Position numbers and translations under genes: made by a program. 64,000 bases of DNA from Phenylobacterium deserti (lineage in GTDB: Bacteria > Pseudomonadota > Alphaproteobacteria > Caulobacterales > Caulobacteraceae), in the NCBI RefSeq assembly GCF_003254705.1, contig NZ_QFYR01000001.1:1798001-1862000 (forward strand), written 5' to 3'. Shown piece by piece: positions 48,942-59,326 of the stretch. Under the pieces are notes generated by a model that saw only the letters and a program-made list of their open reading frames with translations, made no database searches and was not told the DNA's origin. Position 1 is the stretch's first letter; every line of letters starts with the position of its first letter.

Positions 48942-50885
48942 ATGAACGACGTCGGCCGGGGCAAGCTTGAGCCGCTGGACGCCGACGCGTCGGAGTTCGA
49001 GCCGCATTTCGATCCGGAGCTGGACGGAGCGGACCACGACGATCTGGAGCCGGCGCCGCGGCGCAGGTTTCCGTGGCGCAAGCTGTTCCTTGGGCTGGTG
49101 ATTGTTGCGTCGCTGCTGGTGGTGCTGACTGCCTGGCTGAGCTGGAGCCTGCCGGTCTCGCGGGCGCTGGATCCGTTGCCGACGCCGGCCCTGGTGCTGG
49201 TCAGCGCCGATGGCCAGCCGTTCGCCCGGCGCGGCGCGGTAAAGGAAGCGCCGGTCACGATCGAAGAGCTGCCGGCCTATGTTCCGGCCGCGTTCATCGC
49301 CATCGAGGATCGCCGGTTCTATCGGCACTTCGGCCTCGATCCGATCGGCATCGGCCGGGCGATGATGGCCAACATGAAGCAAGGGCGTGTGCGCCAGGGC
49401 GGCAGCACCATTACGCAGCAGCTGGCCAAGACGGCGTTCCTGACCAACGACCGGACTTTCCGCCGCAAGGGCCAGGAGGTGTTCATCGCCCTGTGGCTCG
49501 AAGCCCGGCTGACCAAGGACGAGATCCTGTCGCGCTACCTGTCGAGCGTCTACTTCGGCGACGGGGTGTTCGGCCTCCGCGCGGCGGCGCGCCACTACTT
49601 CAACAAGACCCCGGACAAGCTGACCACGGGCGAGGCCGCGATGCTGGCTGGGCTAGTGAAAGCGCCGTCGGCCCTGAACCCTATCGATCACCCCCAGGCC
49701 GCGGCGCGGCGCGCCCGCGTGGTTCTGCGCGCGATGATCGACAACAAGGCGATCACCGAGGATCAAGCCCGGAGGGTGGGCCGCATCCGCATCCGGCCGC
49801 AGGAAGATCTGCCAGTGGGCGGCTACTTCGCCGACTGGGCGGCGCCGCAGGTCAAGCAGGCGATGGGCGCCCAATACGGGATCGTCCGCGCCCGCACGAC
49901 CCTGGACTCCCGGCTTCAGCGGCGGGCCGAGCGCGTGGTGCGCAACTATTTGGATGGTCCTGGCCGGCGGCAGGGCGCGACCCAGGCGGCGCTGGTCGCC
50001 ATGCGCCGCGACGGGGCGGTGGTCGCCATGGTGGGCGGGCGCAGCTACGCCGCCAGCCAGTTCAACCGCGTGGTCCAGGCTCGCCGTCAGCCCGGTTCGG
50101 CGTTCAAGCTGTTCGTCTACCTGGCCGCCATCCGCGACGGCGCTCGGCCGGAGTCGCTGGTCTCCAACGAACCCATCAAGCTTGGCAATTGGTCGCCGAA
50201 GAACGCTGAGGGCGCCGCCGGCGGCTACCTGACCCTGCGCGACGCCTTCGCCCACTCCAGCAACATCGCCGCCGTGCATGTGGCCCAGCAGGCGGGACGC
50301 GATGCGGTGGTCCGCGCCGCGCGCGACCTCGGCGTGGAAAGCCAGATGGTGGAGGACGCCACCCTGCCGCTGGGCACGTCCGAGATGTCGCTGCTGGAGC
50401 TGACGTCGGCCTATGCGGCGGTGGCCGCCGGCCGCGGGCCGGTGAAGCCCTACGCCATCCTGGATCCGGACTCGCCGCCGCCGGTGGGTGAGTCCCTGGC
50501 GGAAGACGAGCGCGAAGCCCTGCTCGAGCTGTTGCGCGCCACCGTCGACGAAGGCACCGGCCGGGGCGCCTATGTGGGCCAGCCGGTGTTCGGCAAGACC
50601 GGCACCACGACCGATCACCGCGACGCCGTGTTCGTCGGCTTCACCGGCGACATCGTGGTCGGGGTTTGGGTCGGCAACGACGATCATTCTCCGATGAAGG
50701 GGGTGACCGGCGGGGGCTTGCCGGCGCAGATCTGGCGCGAATTCGTCAGCCAGGGCCTGTCGGCGGGTCTGGTGGAGCGGGTGCGCCCGCCGCCCCCGCC
50801 GCCGCCGGAGATCGTGGCGCCCGAGCCGCAGGACGAGGTCGGCGGCTTCTTCCGACGCGTTTTCGGCGGACTGTTCGGCCGGTAG
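48942..50885 (+). CDS. Class A penicillin-binding protein (peptidoglycan glycosyltransferase/transpeptidase)
   Basis: This 647-aa bifunctional wall synthase has an acidic cytoplasmic tail and one span at about 46-68 (LFLGLVIVASLLVVLTAWL). The GT51 domain has catalytic Glu122 (AIEDRRFYRHFG) and GGSTITQQLAKTAFL. The transpeptidase has Ser386-Lys389 (PGSAFK), SSN (AHSSNIAAVH) and KTG at 552 (FGKTGTTTDH). A Pro-rich tail follows. It resembles the PBP1A/PbpC-like enzymes of Caulobacter. GGAGG precedes ATG 48942. It sits between uvrC and pgsA. Confidence 0.93.
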   Translation: MNDVGRGKLEPLDADASEFEPHFDPELDGADHDDLEPAPRRRFPWRKLFLGLVIVASLLVVLTAWLSWSLPVSRALDPLPTPALVLVSADGQPFARRGAVKEAPVTIEELPAYVPAAFIAIEDRRFYRHFGLDPIGIGRAMMANMKQGRVRQGGSTITQQLAKTAFLTNDRTFRRKGQEVFIALWLEARLTKDEILSRYLSSVYFGDGVFGLRAAARHYFNKTPDKLTTGEAAMLAGLVKAPSALNPIDHPQAAARRARVVLRAMIDNKAITEDQARRVGRIRIRPQEDLPVGGYFADWAAPQVKQAMGAQYGIVRARTTLDSRLQRRAERVVRNYLDGPGRRQGATQAALVAMRRDGAVVAMVGGRSYAASQFNRVVQARRQPGSAFKLFVYLAAIRDGARPESLVSNEPIKLGNWSPKNAEGAAGGYLTLRDAFAHSSNIAAVHVAQQAGRDAVVRAARDLGVESQMVEDATLPLGTSEMSLLELTSAYAAVAAGRGPVKPYAILDPDSPPPVGESLAEDEREALLELLRATVDEGTGRGAYVGQPVFGKTGTTTDHRDAVFVGFTGDIVVGVWVGNDDHSPMKGVTGGGLPAQIWREFVSQGLSAGLVERVRPPPPPPPEIVAPEPQDEVGGFFRRVFGGLFGR

Positions 50886-50943
50886 AGGCGTTTTTGCGGC
50901 TCGTGCGTTGATCAACGCCCGTCAAGCTTGCGAAGATCGCCGA

Positions 50944-51549
50944 ATGAAATCCCTGCCGAACATCCTGACCTCCCTGCGCCTGGTGCTGGCGCTGTTCATG
51001 TTCGTCGCCCTGGCCGCGGCGGCCGGCGCCTTGCCGGGTGTTGGAAACAACATCGAGCAGCAAACCCAGTTCACCCTGCAGAAGTGGGCCTTCTGGTCGT
51101 TCGTGATCGCCGCCGTCACCGACTTCTTCGACGGCTGGCTGGCGCGGCGGATGAACGCCACCAGCATCTGGGGCGCGATCCTCGATCCGATCGGCGACAA
51201 GGTGCTGGTCTGCGGTGCGATTTTGGGGCTGCTGATGAGCGGTCAGATCGCGATCGCCTTGCCGGCGGGCTTGATCCTGTTCCGTGAGTTCACTGTCAGC
51301 GCCCTGCGCGAGGTCGGCGCGGCCAAGGGGGTGAAGCTGCCGGTGACCATGCTGGCCAAGTGGAAGACGACGCTTCAGCTCACTGCGCTGGCCGTCGAGC
51401 TGTTCCTGATCACCTGGGGCCAGGCCCTTGCACCCGACGTGCTGCAGCCTGCCACTCTGGCGGCGCACGGCCTGCTGTGGCTCGCCACCCTCGCCACCTT
51501 GATCACGGGCGCGCAGTACTGGGAGCAGACGCGGAAGGCGCTGACCTGA
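50944..51549 (+). CDS. pgsA: CDP-diacylglycerol-glycerol-3-phosphate phosphatidyltransferase
   Basis: The 201-aa inner-membrane enzyme makes phosphatidylglycerophosphate, the precursor of phosphatidylglycerol and cardiolipin. The CDP-alcohol phosphotransferase signature is visible: TDFFDGWLARRMNATSIWGA then ILDPIGDK, i.e. DG..AR..G...D...D. Several membrane segments surround it. ATG 50944 begins MKSLPNILTSLRLVLALF as in the family. Its last 47 bases overlap the 3' end of the DUF2059 gene on the other strand. Confidence 0.95.
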   Translation: MKSLPNILTSLRLVLALFMFVALAAAAGALPGVGNNIEQQTQFTLQKWAFWSFVIAAVTDFFDGWLARRMNATSIWGAILDPIGDKVLVCGAILGLLMSGQIAIALPAGLILFREFTVSALREVGAAKGVKLPVTMLAKWKTTLQLTALAVELFLITWGQALAPDVLQPATLAAHGLLWLATLATLITGAQYWEQTRKALT

Positions 51550-52168
51550 CCGCGGCGGGCGGGCAGTCGGGGCGGTCTTTGCAGTAGATCACCTTGGCCC
51601 GCTCCACGACCTGCTGGACTAGGTCAAACGAGGCGACCAGGTTCAGCATGCGCACTTCCAGCTGCTTTTTCTTCAGCTGAGCGCCCATGGGCGAGGCGGT
51701 GAAGGCGTCCTCATAAGCCTTCTCTTCCGACGTCAGCACGGCTTGGGTGAGCGGCGGGGCGGCTAGGCGCTTGTTGATGATGGACGCGGCCAGCGGGGAG
51801 CGCCGATAGCGGACCATCGCCTCCAGCTCCTCATCCGTATAGCTGCGGGCATAGACGTCGACGGCGCGGGCCTGGAGTTCGGCAAGCACTTCCGGCTTTT
51901 CGGTGAACGCCTGCTCCATGGCCGCGAGCAGGCCCGGATCCACCTTCTCCTTGATGAACGGCTGCATGAACTGCGCGCCCCGTTCGAGGCCGGGGCGGAT
52001 GTTCTGGACGCCCGGGTCGAGCTGCACCAGCTGCTGGGCGAGTTCTCGCGTGCGGGCCGTGGCCGGCTCGGTGCGGAGCGGCGGGATCTGGCTGAGGTCG
52101 GGCGCCTGCGCATGGGCGGCGGGGGCGACGAGAACGAGCAGCGCCAGGAGCGCAGCGAGCAGGCGCAT
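51503..52168 (-). CDS. Exported DUF2059 protein
   Basis: The 221-aa protein has a signal peptide (MRLLAALLALLVLVAPAAHA) and a DUF2059 region at about 95-150, with AVDVYARSYTDEELEAMVRY and SPLAASIINKRLAAPPLTQA. Such proteins are exported and of unknown role. The C-terminal tail (YCKDRPDCPPAAVRSAP) runs across the end of pgsA on the other strand. ATG 52168 has AAGGG six bases upstream. It follows the serine dehydratase gene closely (stop 52198) on the same strand. Confidence 0.88.
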   Translation of the reverse strand: MRLLAALLALLVLVAPAAHAQAPDLSQIPPLRTEPATARTRELAQQLVQLDPGVQNIRPGLERGAQFMQPFIKEKVDPGLLAAMEQAFTEKPEVLAELQARAVDVYARSYTDEELEAMVRYRRSPLAASIINKRLAAPPLTQAVLTSEEKAYEDAFTASPMGAQLKKKQLEVRMLNLVASFDLVQQVVERAKVIYCKDRPDCPPAAVRSAPSASAPSTARP

Positions 52169-52197
52169 AAGGAACCCTTGGACGAGCGGAGTAGGCT

Positions 52198-53565
<1,368 letters not shown>

Positions 53566-53570
53566 GGGAT

Positions 53571-53602
53571 CGAGAATGGGCCCGCTTCAGGGGCAATTCT
53601 CG
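53571..53602. promoter_or_regulatory. Inverted repeat in the sdaA leader
   Basis: CGAGAAT (53571-53577) and ATTCTCG (53596-53602) are perfect 7-bp arms around 18 bases that can extend the stem. It fills the 42-bp gap between the pirin stop and the sdaA start. It could be an operator or an RNA hairpin affecting sdaA translation; the role is not known. Confidence 0.35.
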
Positions 53603-53607
53603 CCTTT

Positions 53608-54501
53608 TCAGCTCATCGGATTGGCCGGCGGCGGCGGGTCGCCCGGCAGCGGGATGAACTCGTCGTGGTCGAAGTCCGGCAGCTTCATGCGTCCGGCCTT
53701 CCAGTCCGCCTTGGCCTGCTCGAGCCGGTCCTTGGAGGAGGAGACGAAGTTCCATTCAATGAACCTCGGTCCCACCGGCTCGCCGCCCAGCAGCATGACG
53801 ATGGCGCCGGTCACGGCGGTGAAGGTCACGTGATCGCCGGGCGCGAAGACCAGCATCTGGCCTTCGTGGAATTGCCGGCCGTCCACTTCCACGACGCCCT
53901 GAGCGACATAGGCGGCGCGCTCCGGATACTCCGGCGGCAGCTGCGCCTGGGAGCCGGCGTGCAGCTCCCAGTGAACATAGAAGAGGGGCGAGAAGATCGG
54001 CACGGGCGAGGTAGCCCCGAAGGCCGAGCCGGCGATCAGGCGAGCGACAATGCCCGGAGCTTCGTAGGTCGGAAGGTCGCCAGCGGCATGGTGGCTGAAG
54101 CCGGGATCGGCTTCCTCCGCCTCGACCGGCAAGGCGACCCAGGTCTGGATGCCGTTCATGCGCCCGCCGTTGGCGCGCAGATGCTCGAAGCGCTCCGAGT
54201 GGGTGATGCCGGAGCCCGCGGTCATCCAGTTGACCTCGCCCGGGCGGATCGGCTGAACCATGCCGACGCTGTCGCGGTGGGTCATCTCTCCCTCGAAGAG
54301 GTACGAGATAGTGGACAGGCCGATGTGTGGATGGGGCCGAACGTCCACGTTGCGCGGAAAGCCCGGCTCGAACTCGGCAGGGCCCATGTGGTCGAAGAAG
54401 ATGAAGGGGCCCACCATGCGCCGCGGCGCATAGGGCAGGACGCGCCCGACCTCAAACCCGCCCAGGTCCTTGCGGCGCTGGTCGATAACTAGTTCGATCA
54501 T
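53608..54501 (-). CDS. Pirin-family protein
   Basis: The 297-aa bicupin of the pirin family shows metal ligands in VRPHPHIGLSTISYLFEGEM and GEVNWMTAGSGITHSERFEH. These are the His/Glu set that binds Fe and in some members supports quercetin dioxygenase activity. The C-terminal cupin begins at about residue 160 (SPLFYVHWELHAGS). ATG 54501 begins MIELVIDQRRKDLGGFEVGR. It lies 24 bp after the Lrp regulator gene on the same strand. Biological role is uncertain. Confidence 0.92.
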   Translation of the reverse strand: MIELVIDQRRKDLGGFEVGRVLPYAPRRMVGPFIFFDHMGPAEFEPGFPRNVDVRPHPHIGLSTISYLFEGEMTHRDSVGMVQPIRPGEVNWMTAGSGITHSERFEHLRANGGRMNGIQTWVALPVEAEEADPGFSHHAAGDLPTYEAPGIVARLIAGSAFGATSPVPIFSPLFYVHWELHAGSQAQLPPEYPERAAYVAQGVVEVDGRQFHEGQMLVFAPGDHVTFTAVTGAIVMLLGGEPVGPRFIEWNFVSSSKDRLEQAKADWKAGRMKLPDFDHDEFIPLPGDPPPPANPMS

Positions 54502-54525
54502 CCTGGCCTCCGACGCTGACGAGGA

Positions 54526-55023
54526 TCAGCTTTGCGCGCTGATGTAGGGGCTGACCAGACCCAAGGGGGCCGCCGTGGTGTGCTTCACCGAGCGGATGAC
54601 GATGCGGCTCTCGATGTTGGAGACCAGCCCCAGGGAGAGGATCCGCTCGCGCAGGAAGTCGTCGAAGGCGTGCATGTCGCGGGTGACGATGCGCAGCTCG
54701 TAGTCGGCGGCGCCGGTGACGGTGGCGCACTGCACCACCTCCGACAGCTTCATGATCGCCTGCTCGAAGGCGTCCAGATTGTCCTTGGTCGGCAGGGAAA
54801 GCTTGACGGTGCAGTAGACCTCGAAGCCCAGCCCCAGGCGCTCGCGGTCTAGAATGGTCACCCGGCGCTGGATGACCCCGGCGTCTTCCAGTCGCTTGAT
54901 GCGCCGCCAGCATGGGCTGGAGGACAGCCCGACACGGTCGGCGATCTCCGCAACGGAGAGGCCTGCGTCGTGCTGGATGAGGTCCAGGATCTTGGCATCG
55001 ACGGCGTCGAGCGGCTCAGACAA
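54526..55023 (-). CDS. Lrp/AsnC-family regulator
   Basis: The 165-aa regulator has an N-terminal helix-turn-helix (LDAVDAKILDLIQHDAGLSV, then AEIADRVGLSSSPCWRRIKR) and a C-terminal RAM domain for amino-acid effectors (QCATVTGAADYELRIVTRDM). TTG 55023 has GGAGG five bases upstream and is the natural start. It is divergent from indolepyruvate ferredoxin oxidoreductase, which handles transaminated aromatic amino acids, so it probably controls that gene in response to an amino acid. Confidence 0.92.
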   Translation of the reverse strand: MSEPLDAVDAKILDLIQHDAGLSVAEIADRVGLSSSPCWRRIKRLEDAGVIQRRVTILDRERLGLGFEVYCTVKLSLPTKDNLDAFEQAIMKLSEVVQCATVTGAADYELRIVTRDMHAFDDFLRERILSLGLVSNIESRIVIRSVKHTTAAPLGLVSPYISAQS

Positions 55024-55093
55024 GTTTTCCTCCGTCTCCCCGGGCCTGCCGATGCGGTTCTTGCCCCGGAACCGAGGGCCGGGGGCACGCTTT

Positions 55094-55109
55094 AGGCAAG
55101 CAATTGCCT
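55094..55109. promoter_or_regulatory. Candidate Lrp-type operator
   Basis: AGGCAA (55094-55099) and TTGCCT (55104-55109) are inverted arms around GCAA, in the gap between the divergent Lrp and oxidoreductase genes. TTATATGAT at 55115-55123 is a possible -10 or further AT-rich contact. This is assigned by position. Confidence 0.4.
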
Positions 55110-55164
55110 CGATCTTATATGATCTTCTAAGGCTCTAGGGAGGCCCAAAAGGAAAGAAATTGCG

Positions 55165-58100
55165 ATGCGGCACCTCGAAGTGACGCTCGACGACAAATTT
55201 CTGCTCACCGAGGGGCGTGTTTTCATCACCGGGGTCCAGGCGCTGTTGCGCGTCATGATGGACCAGCACCGGCTTGATCGCGCCGCTGGGCTGAATACGG
55301 CAGGCTTTGTGTCTGGCTACCGCGGATCGCCTCTCGGCGGTCTGGATCAGCAGGCGGGACGAGCCGCCAAGCACCTGAAGGCGGAAGAGATCGTCTTCAA
55401 GGAAGGCCTGAACGAAGACCTCGCCGCGACCGCGGTGTGGGGCAGTCAGCAGGCCAATCTGTTCCCGGGCGCGCGCTACGACGGCGTGTTCGGCATGTGG
55501 TACGGCAAGGCGCCCGGCGTGGACCGGACCGGCGACGCCTTCAAGCACGCCAACTTCGCCGGCGTCTGGCCCAAAGGCGGGGTGCTGGCGGTGGCCGGCG
55601 ACGACCACAACTGCAAGAGCTCCACGCTTCCTTCCCAATCCGAATACGCCTTCCAGGACTTCGAGATGCCCGTGCTGGCGCCGGCCGACGTGCAGGAAGT
55701 GCTGGACTACGGCCTGCTGGGATTCGCCCTGTCGCGCTTCTCCGGCCTGTGGACCGGCATGATCGCCCTGGCCGACACCATGGACTCAGGCGTCACCATC
55801 GACGTGGGTCTGAACCGCCACCAGTTCGTCCTGCCGGAGAACTTCCGCCTGCCGGCTGGCGGGCTGGGCATTCGGCTGAAGGATCAGCCGCTCGACAAGG
55901 AGCGGCGGCTGCGAACCCAGAAGATCCCCGCCGCCCTGGCGTTCGCCCGGGCCAATCGGATCGACCGGGTGATGCTGGGCAGCCCGCGGCCGCGCCTCGG
56001 CATCGTGTGCCAGGGGCAGGCCTACAAGGACGTCATCGAGGCCTTCGCCGCCATGGGCATCAGTCCGGCGGAAGCCGCGGGGCTGGGCGTCGCCATCTAC
56101 AAGGTCGGCATGCCCTGGCCGCTGGAGCCCACGGGCATCCGGGCGTTCGCGGCGGGTCTCGAGACCCTGATGGTCATCGAGCACAAGCGGCCGCTGATCG
56201 AGACGCAGGCGCGGGCGGCGCTCTATGACCTGCCGGCCCATGCGCGGCCTCGGATCATCGGCAAGACGGACGAGAACGGCGGGCCGCTGCTGTCGCAGCT
56301 GACCTCGCTGTCGGTGGCGGAAATCGCGCTGGCGATCGCCGACCGCCTGCCGCAGGGGCCGCACAGCGAGCGGGTCAACGACTACCTGAGCCGGGTCTCG
56401 GCGGCCTCCATGGCGGCGGTGACCCTGGCGTCGGACCAGCAACGCAAGCCGTTCTTCTGCTCGGGCTGTCCGCACAACACCTCCACCCGCCTGCCGGAGG
56501 GCTCGCGGGCGCTGGCCGGGATCGGCTGCCACTACATGGCCAGCTTCAACGATCCGAACACGGACCTCACCAGCCACATGGGCGCGGAGGGGCTGACCTG
56601 GATGGGGGCCTCGCCCTTCACCGAGGAGAAGCACGTCTTCGTCAACCTGGGCGACGGGACCTACAACCACTCGGGCTCGCTGGCGGTCCGGGCGTCGGTC
56701 GCAGCCGGTTCGAACATCACCTACAAGCTGCTCTACAACGACGCCGTCGCCATGACGGGTGGCCAGCGGGCGGAGAGCGGGTTCACGCCGGCGCAGATCA
56801 CGCGCCAGCTCGCCTCCGAAGGCGTGAAGAAGATCGTGATCGTAGCCGCCGAGCCCGAGCGCTACGAGCAGGTCACCGACCTCGCCCCCGGGGTCGAGGT
56901 GAAGCCCCGGTCCGAGCTGATGGCCGTGCAGAAGAACCTGCGCGAAATCCCCGGCGTCACCGTGCTGCTCTACGATCAGGTCTGCGCCACCGAGAAGCGG
57001 CGCCGGCGCAAGCGGGGCAAGATGGATGCGGCGCCGCGGCGGGTGATGATCAACCCGCTGGTCTGCGAAGGCTGCGGCGACTGCTCCAGAACCTCGCACT
57101 GCGTGTCCGTGGAGCCGCTGAACACCGAGTTCGGCCGCAAGCGGAAGATCAACCAGTCGAGCTGCAACCAGGATTACAGCTGCCTGGACGGCTTCTGCCC
57201 GTCCTTCATCACCTTGGAGGGCGCGGAGAACCCCCACCGCGAGGCGATGCCGGCGCTGACCGCCGACTCCACGCCCCTTCCGCAGTTCGAGACGCTGGAG
57301 GGCGTGCGCAACGTGGTGTTCACGGGCGTGGGCGGCACGGGCGTGACGACCGTGGCGTCCATCCTGGCCATGGCCGCGCACGTGGACGGCCGCGCCGCCT
57401 CGGTGGTGGACATGACGGGCCTAGCCCAAAAGGGTGGGTCGGTTTTCAGCCACGTGCGGATTGGCGAGACGGAAGAGACCATCGTCGGCGGCCGGGTGCC
57501 GGCGGCCAGCGCTCATGTGCTGATCGCCTGCGACCTGTTGGTGGCGGCCAGCGCCGAAGCGCTGTCGCTCTATGCCAAGGACCGGACGGTGGCGTGCGGC
57601 AACGCCGATTTCGCGCCGACGGCCGAGTTCGTCACCTCGCGTGACGTGCGCTTCGACGGCGACGCCCAGGCGCGCCGGATCGCGGCGGCGGTGAAGTCGT
57701 ACGAGGCGATGCCCGCCCAGAACCTGGCGGTGAACAACCTCGGCGACGCGATCTACGGCAACATGATCATGCTGGGTTTCGCCTGGCAGAAGGGCCTGAT
57801 CCCGGTGTCCAGCCGCGCGCTCTATCGGGCGATCCGGCTGAACGGCGTCGATGCGGAAGCCAACCTCCAGGCCTTCGAACTGGGGCGGAAGGCGGCGCAC
57901 GATCCGGAAAGCCGCGGCAAGCGCGAGGATGACACCCCGACGCCGGAGACCATGCCGGTGGACGAGCTGATCTGCCGGCGCGGCAAGGAACTGGCCGCTT
58001 ACCAGAACCAGGCCTACGCCGATCGGTATCTGGACACGGTGGAGAAGGTCCGTCGGGCGGAAGCTCGGCTGGGTTCGGAAGCCTTGACCCGCGCGGTGGC

Positions 58101-58629
58101 CACGAACCTCTACAAGCTGATGGCCTACAAGGACGAGTACGAGGTCGCGCGCCTCTACACGGACGGCCGCTTCGCCAAGTACCGGAACGAGACCTTCAAG
58201 GGCGGCAAGACCAAGGTCTGGCTGTCGCCGCCGCTGCTGGCCCCCAAGGGGCCGGACGGGCGACCCAAGAAGATCGCGTTCGGCGGCTGGATGCTGGATG
58301 CGGCGTTCCCGGTGCTAGCCAAGATGAAGGGGCTGCGCGGGACGGCGCTGGACGTGTTCGGCTACACCGACGAGCGGAAGATGGAGCGCGGCCTGATCCG
58401 CGACTACCAGGCCGGTGTCGAGAAGCTGATCGCGGGCCTCACGCCCGAGCGTTTGGGGACGGCGGTTCAGATCGCCAGCGTGCCGCAACAGATCCGCGGC
58501 TTCGGTCACGTAAAGGACGCTGCGGTTGGTCCGGCCAAGGCCGAGGAAGCCCGGCTCTGGGCGCAGTGGGACGCGCCGGAGGCTGCAGCCCCGTCGGGTG
58601 CTGCGCACACGGTGCTGGCCAGCGTGTGA
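55165..58629 (+). CDS. Indolepyruvate ferredoxin oxidoreductase, fused form
   Basis: The 1154-aa enzyme oxidatively decarboxylates aryl pyruvates (from Trp, Phe, Tyr) to acyl-CoA, passing electrons to ferredoxin. The N-terminal pyrimidine domain has SGYRGSPLGGLDQQ. The TPP-binding domain has FCSGCPHNTSTRLPEG and LGDGTYNHSGSLAVRA. A Cys-rich region (LVCEGCGDCSRTSHCVSVEP; CLDGFCPSF) gives Fe-S ligands. The gamma-type domain begins VVFTGVGGTGVTTVASIL. Alpha and beta chains are one polypeptide, as usual in proteobacteria. ATG 55165 has AAGGAAAG. Confidence 0.95.
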   Translation: MRHLEVTLDDKFLLTEGRVFITGVQALLRVMMDQHRLDRAAGLNTAGFVSGYRGSPLGGLDQQAGRAAKHLKAEEIVFKEGLNEDLAATAVWGSQQANLFPGARYDGVFGMWYGKAPGVDRTGDAFKHANFAGVWPKGGVLAVAGDDHNCKSSTLPSQSEYAFQDFEMPVLAPADVQEVLDYGLLGFALSRFSGLWTGMIALADTMDSGVTIDVGLNRHQFVLPENFRLPAGGLGIRLKDQPLDKERRLRTQKIPAALAFARANRIDRVMLGSPRPRLGIVCQGQAYKDVIEAFAAMGISPAEAAGLGVAIYKVGMPWPLEPTGIRAFAAGLETLMVIEHKRPLIETQARAALYDLPAHARPRIIGKTDENGGPLLSQLTSLSVAEIALAIADRLPQGPHSERVNDYLSRVSAASMAAVTLASDQQRKPFFCSGCPHNTSTRLPEGSRALAGIGCHYMASFNDPNTDLTSHMGAEGLTWMGASPFTEEKHVFVNLGDGTYNHSGSLAVRASVAAGSNITYKLLYNDAVAMTGGQRAESGFTPAQITRQLASEGVKKIVIVAAEPERYEQVTDLAPGVEVKPRSELMAVQKNLREIPGVTVLLYDQVCATEKRRRRKRGKMDAAPRRVMINPLVCEGCGDCSRTSHCVSVEPLNTEFGRKRKINQSSCNQDYSCLDGFCPSFITLEGAENPHREAMPALTADSTPLPQFETLEGVRNVVFTGVGGTGVTTVASILAMAAHVDGRAASVVDMTGLAQKGGSVFSHVRIGETEETIVGGRVPAASAHVLIACDLLVAASAEALSLYAKDRTVACGNADFAPTAEFVTSRDVRFDGDAQARRIAAAVKSYEAMPAQNLAVNNLGDAIYGNMIMLGFAWQKGLIPVSSRALYRAIRLNGVDAEANLQAFELGRKAAHDPESRGKREDDTPTPETMPVDELICRRGKELAAYQNQAYADRYLDTVEKVRRAEARLGSEALTRAVATNLYKLMAYKDEYEVARLYTDGRFAKYRNETFKGGKTKVWLSPPLLAPKGPDGRPKKIAFGGWMLDAAFPVLAKMKGLRGTALDVFGYTDERKMERGLIRDYQAGVEKLIAGLTPERLGTAVQIASVPQQIRGFGHVKDAAVGPAKAEEARLWAQWDAPEAAAPSGAAHTVLASV

Positions 58630-58742
58630 ACTGAACGCCGATCCGTCCAAGCGGCGGGGCGGCGGCCCTGGTGTCCGCACGTCTTGGTTGCGCTCGCTTC
58701 CACTTGCGCGCATGCTCGCCCACAGAAATGGAGAGCAAAGCC

Positions 58743-59177
58743 ATGCGCCGGTTCCCGTTGGTTCTCGCCCTCATCGCGGCCACCGCCGCCTCAGCGGCCG
58801 CTGCGCAGACGGCGGGCGGCGGCGGAAGCGCAGGTGGCGGGAGCAGCGGCGGCGGGGGCAGCAGCGGGGCTCAGCCGAGCGTCAGCAGCGGGCGTGGGTT
58901 CACGCGTTTCCCGGACGGCATGGACGCCATCTATCGGATCCAAGCTGAAATGTTCCGGCAGAACCTGACGCGGATCGCGCAGGACGCCGATCAGCGCGTG
59001 CTGGTGCACCGGGCCATGCGGGTCGGCGATGTCGTGCGCAAGGGCGACTGCGCGGGCGCCGAGGCCCTGGCGCGGGCGGAAGGCGATGCGCCCATGGCGG
59101 CGCGTGTGGTGCAGTTCTGCGAACCCGGCAAGGGATGGAACCGCCAGGCCCGCCAAGCCCTGCGCAGTCGCGGCTAA
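58743..59177 (+). CDS. Small exported protein with Gly/Ser linker
   Basis: The 144-aa protein has a signal peptide (MRRFPLVLALIAATAASAAA), a Gly/Ser-rich linker (about 24-45) and a helical C-terminal domain with two Cys (GDCAGAEALARAEGD; VVQFCEPGKGW) that could form a disulfide in the periplasm. No family is recognised. ATG 58743 has GGAGAGC upstream; the longer frame to 58671 is rejected. It follows the indolepyruvate oxidoreductase gene by 113 bp, with no evident functional link. Confidence 0.75.
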   Translation: MRRFPLVLALIAATAASAAAAQTAGGGGSAGGGSSGGGGSSGAQPSVSSGRGFTRFPDGMDAIYRIQAEMFRQNLTRIAQDADQRVLVHRAMRVGDVVRKGDCAGAEALARAEGDAPMAARVVQFCEPGKGWNRQARQALRSRG

Positions 59178-59182
59178 GAGGC

Positions 59183-59198
59183 GCCCGCCGCGGCGGGC
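59183..59198. terminator. GC hairpin after the small exported protein gene
   Basis: GCCCGCCG and CGGCGGGC are perfectly complementary and abut without a loop (59183-59198), five bases after the stop. No T-tract follows, so termination would be weak or rho-assisted. Confidence 0.35.
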
Positions 59199-59326
59199 GT
59201 GGCCGAGTCACAAGAGAGTAGAGCAGTCGGACGGCGTGGTGCACCTGACCCGCACCGGCCGCCAGCCGACTAGCGGACGCCGCCTTGGCGGTTTCCAATT
59301 CGGAGTTGAAGCGTTAGCGCTGGGTG

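Noticed and set aside
59196..59250. tRNA-like GTGGCCGAGT sequence
   Set aside because: Resembles a Leu/Ser tRNA D-arm start, but no acceptor, anticodon or T-arm follows.
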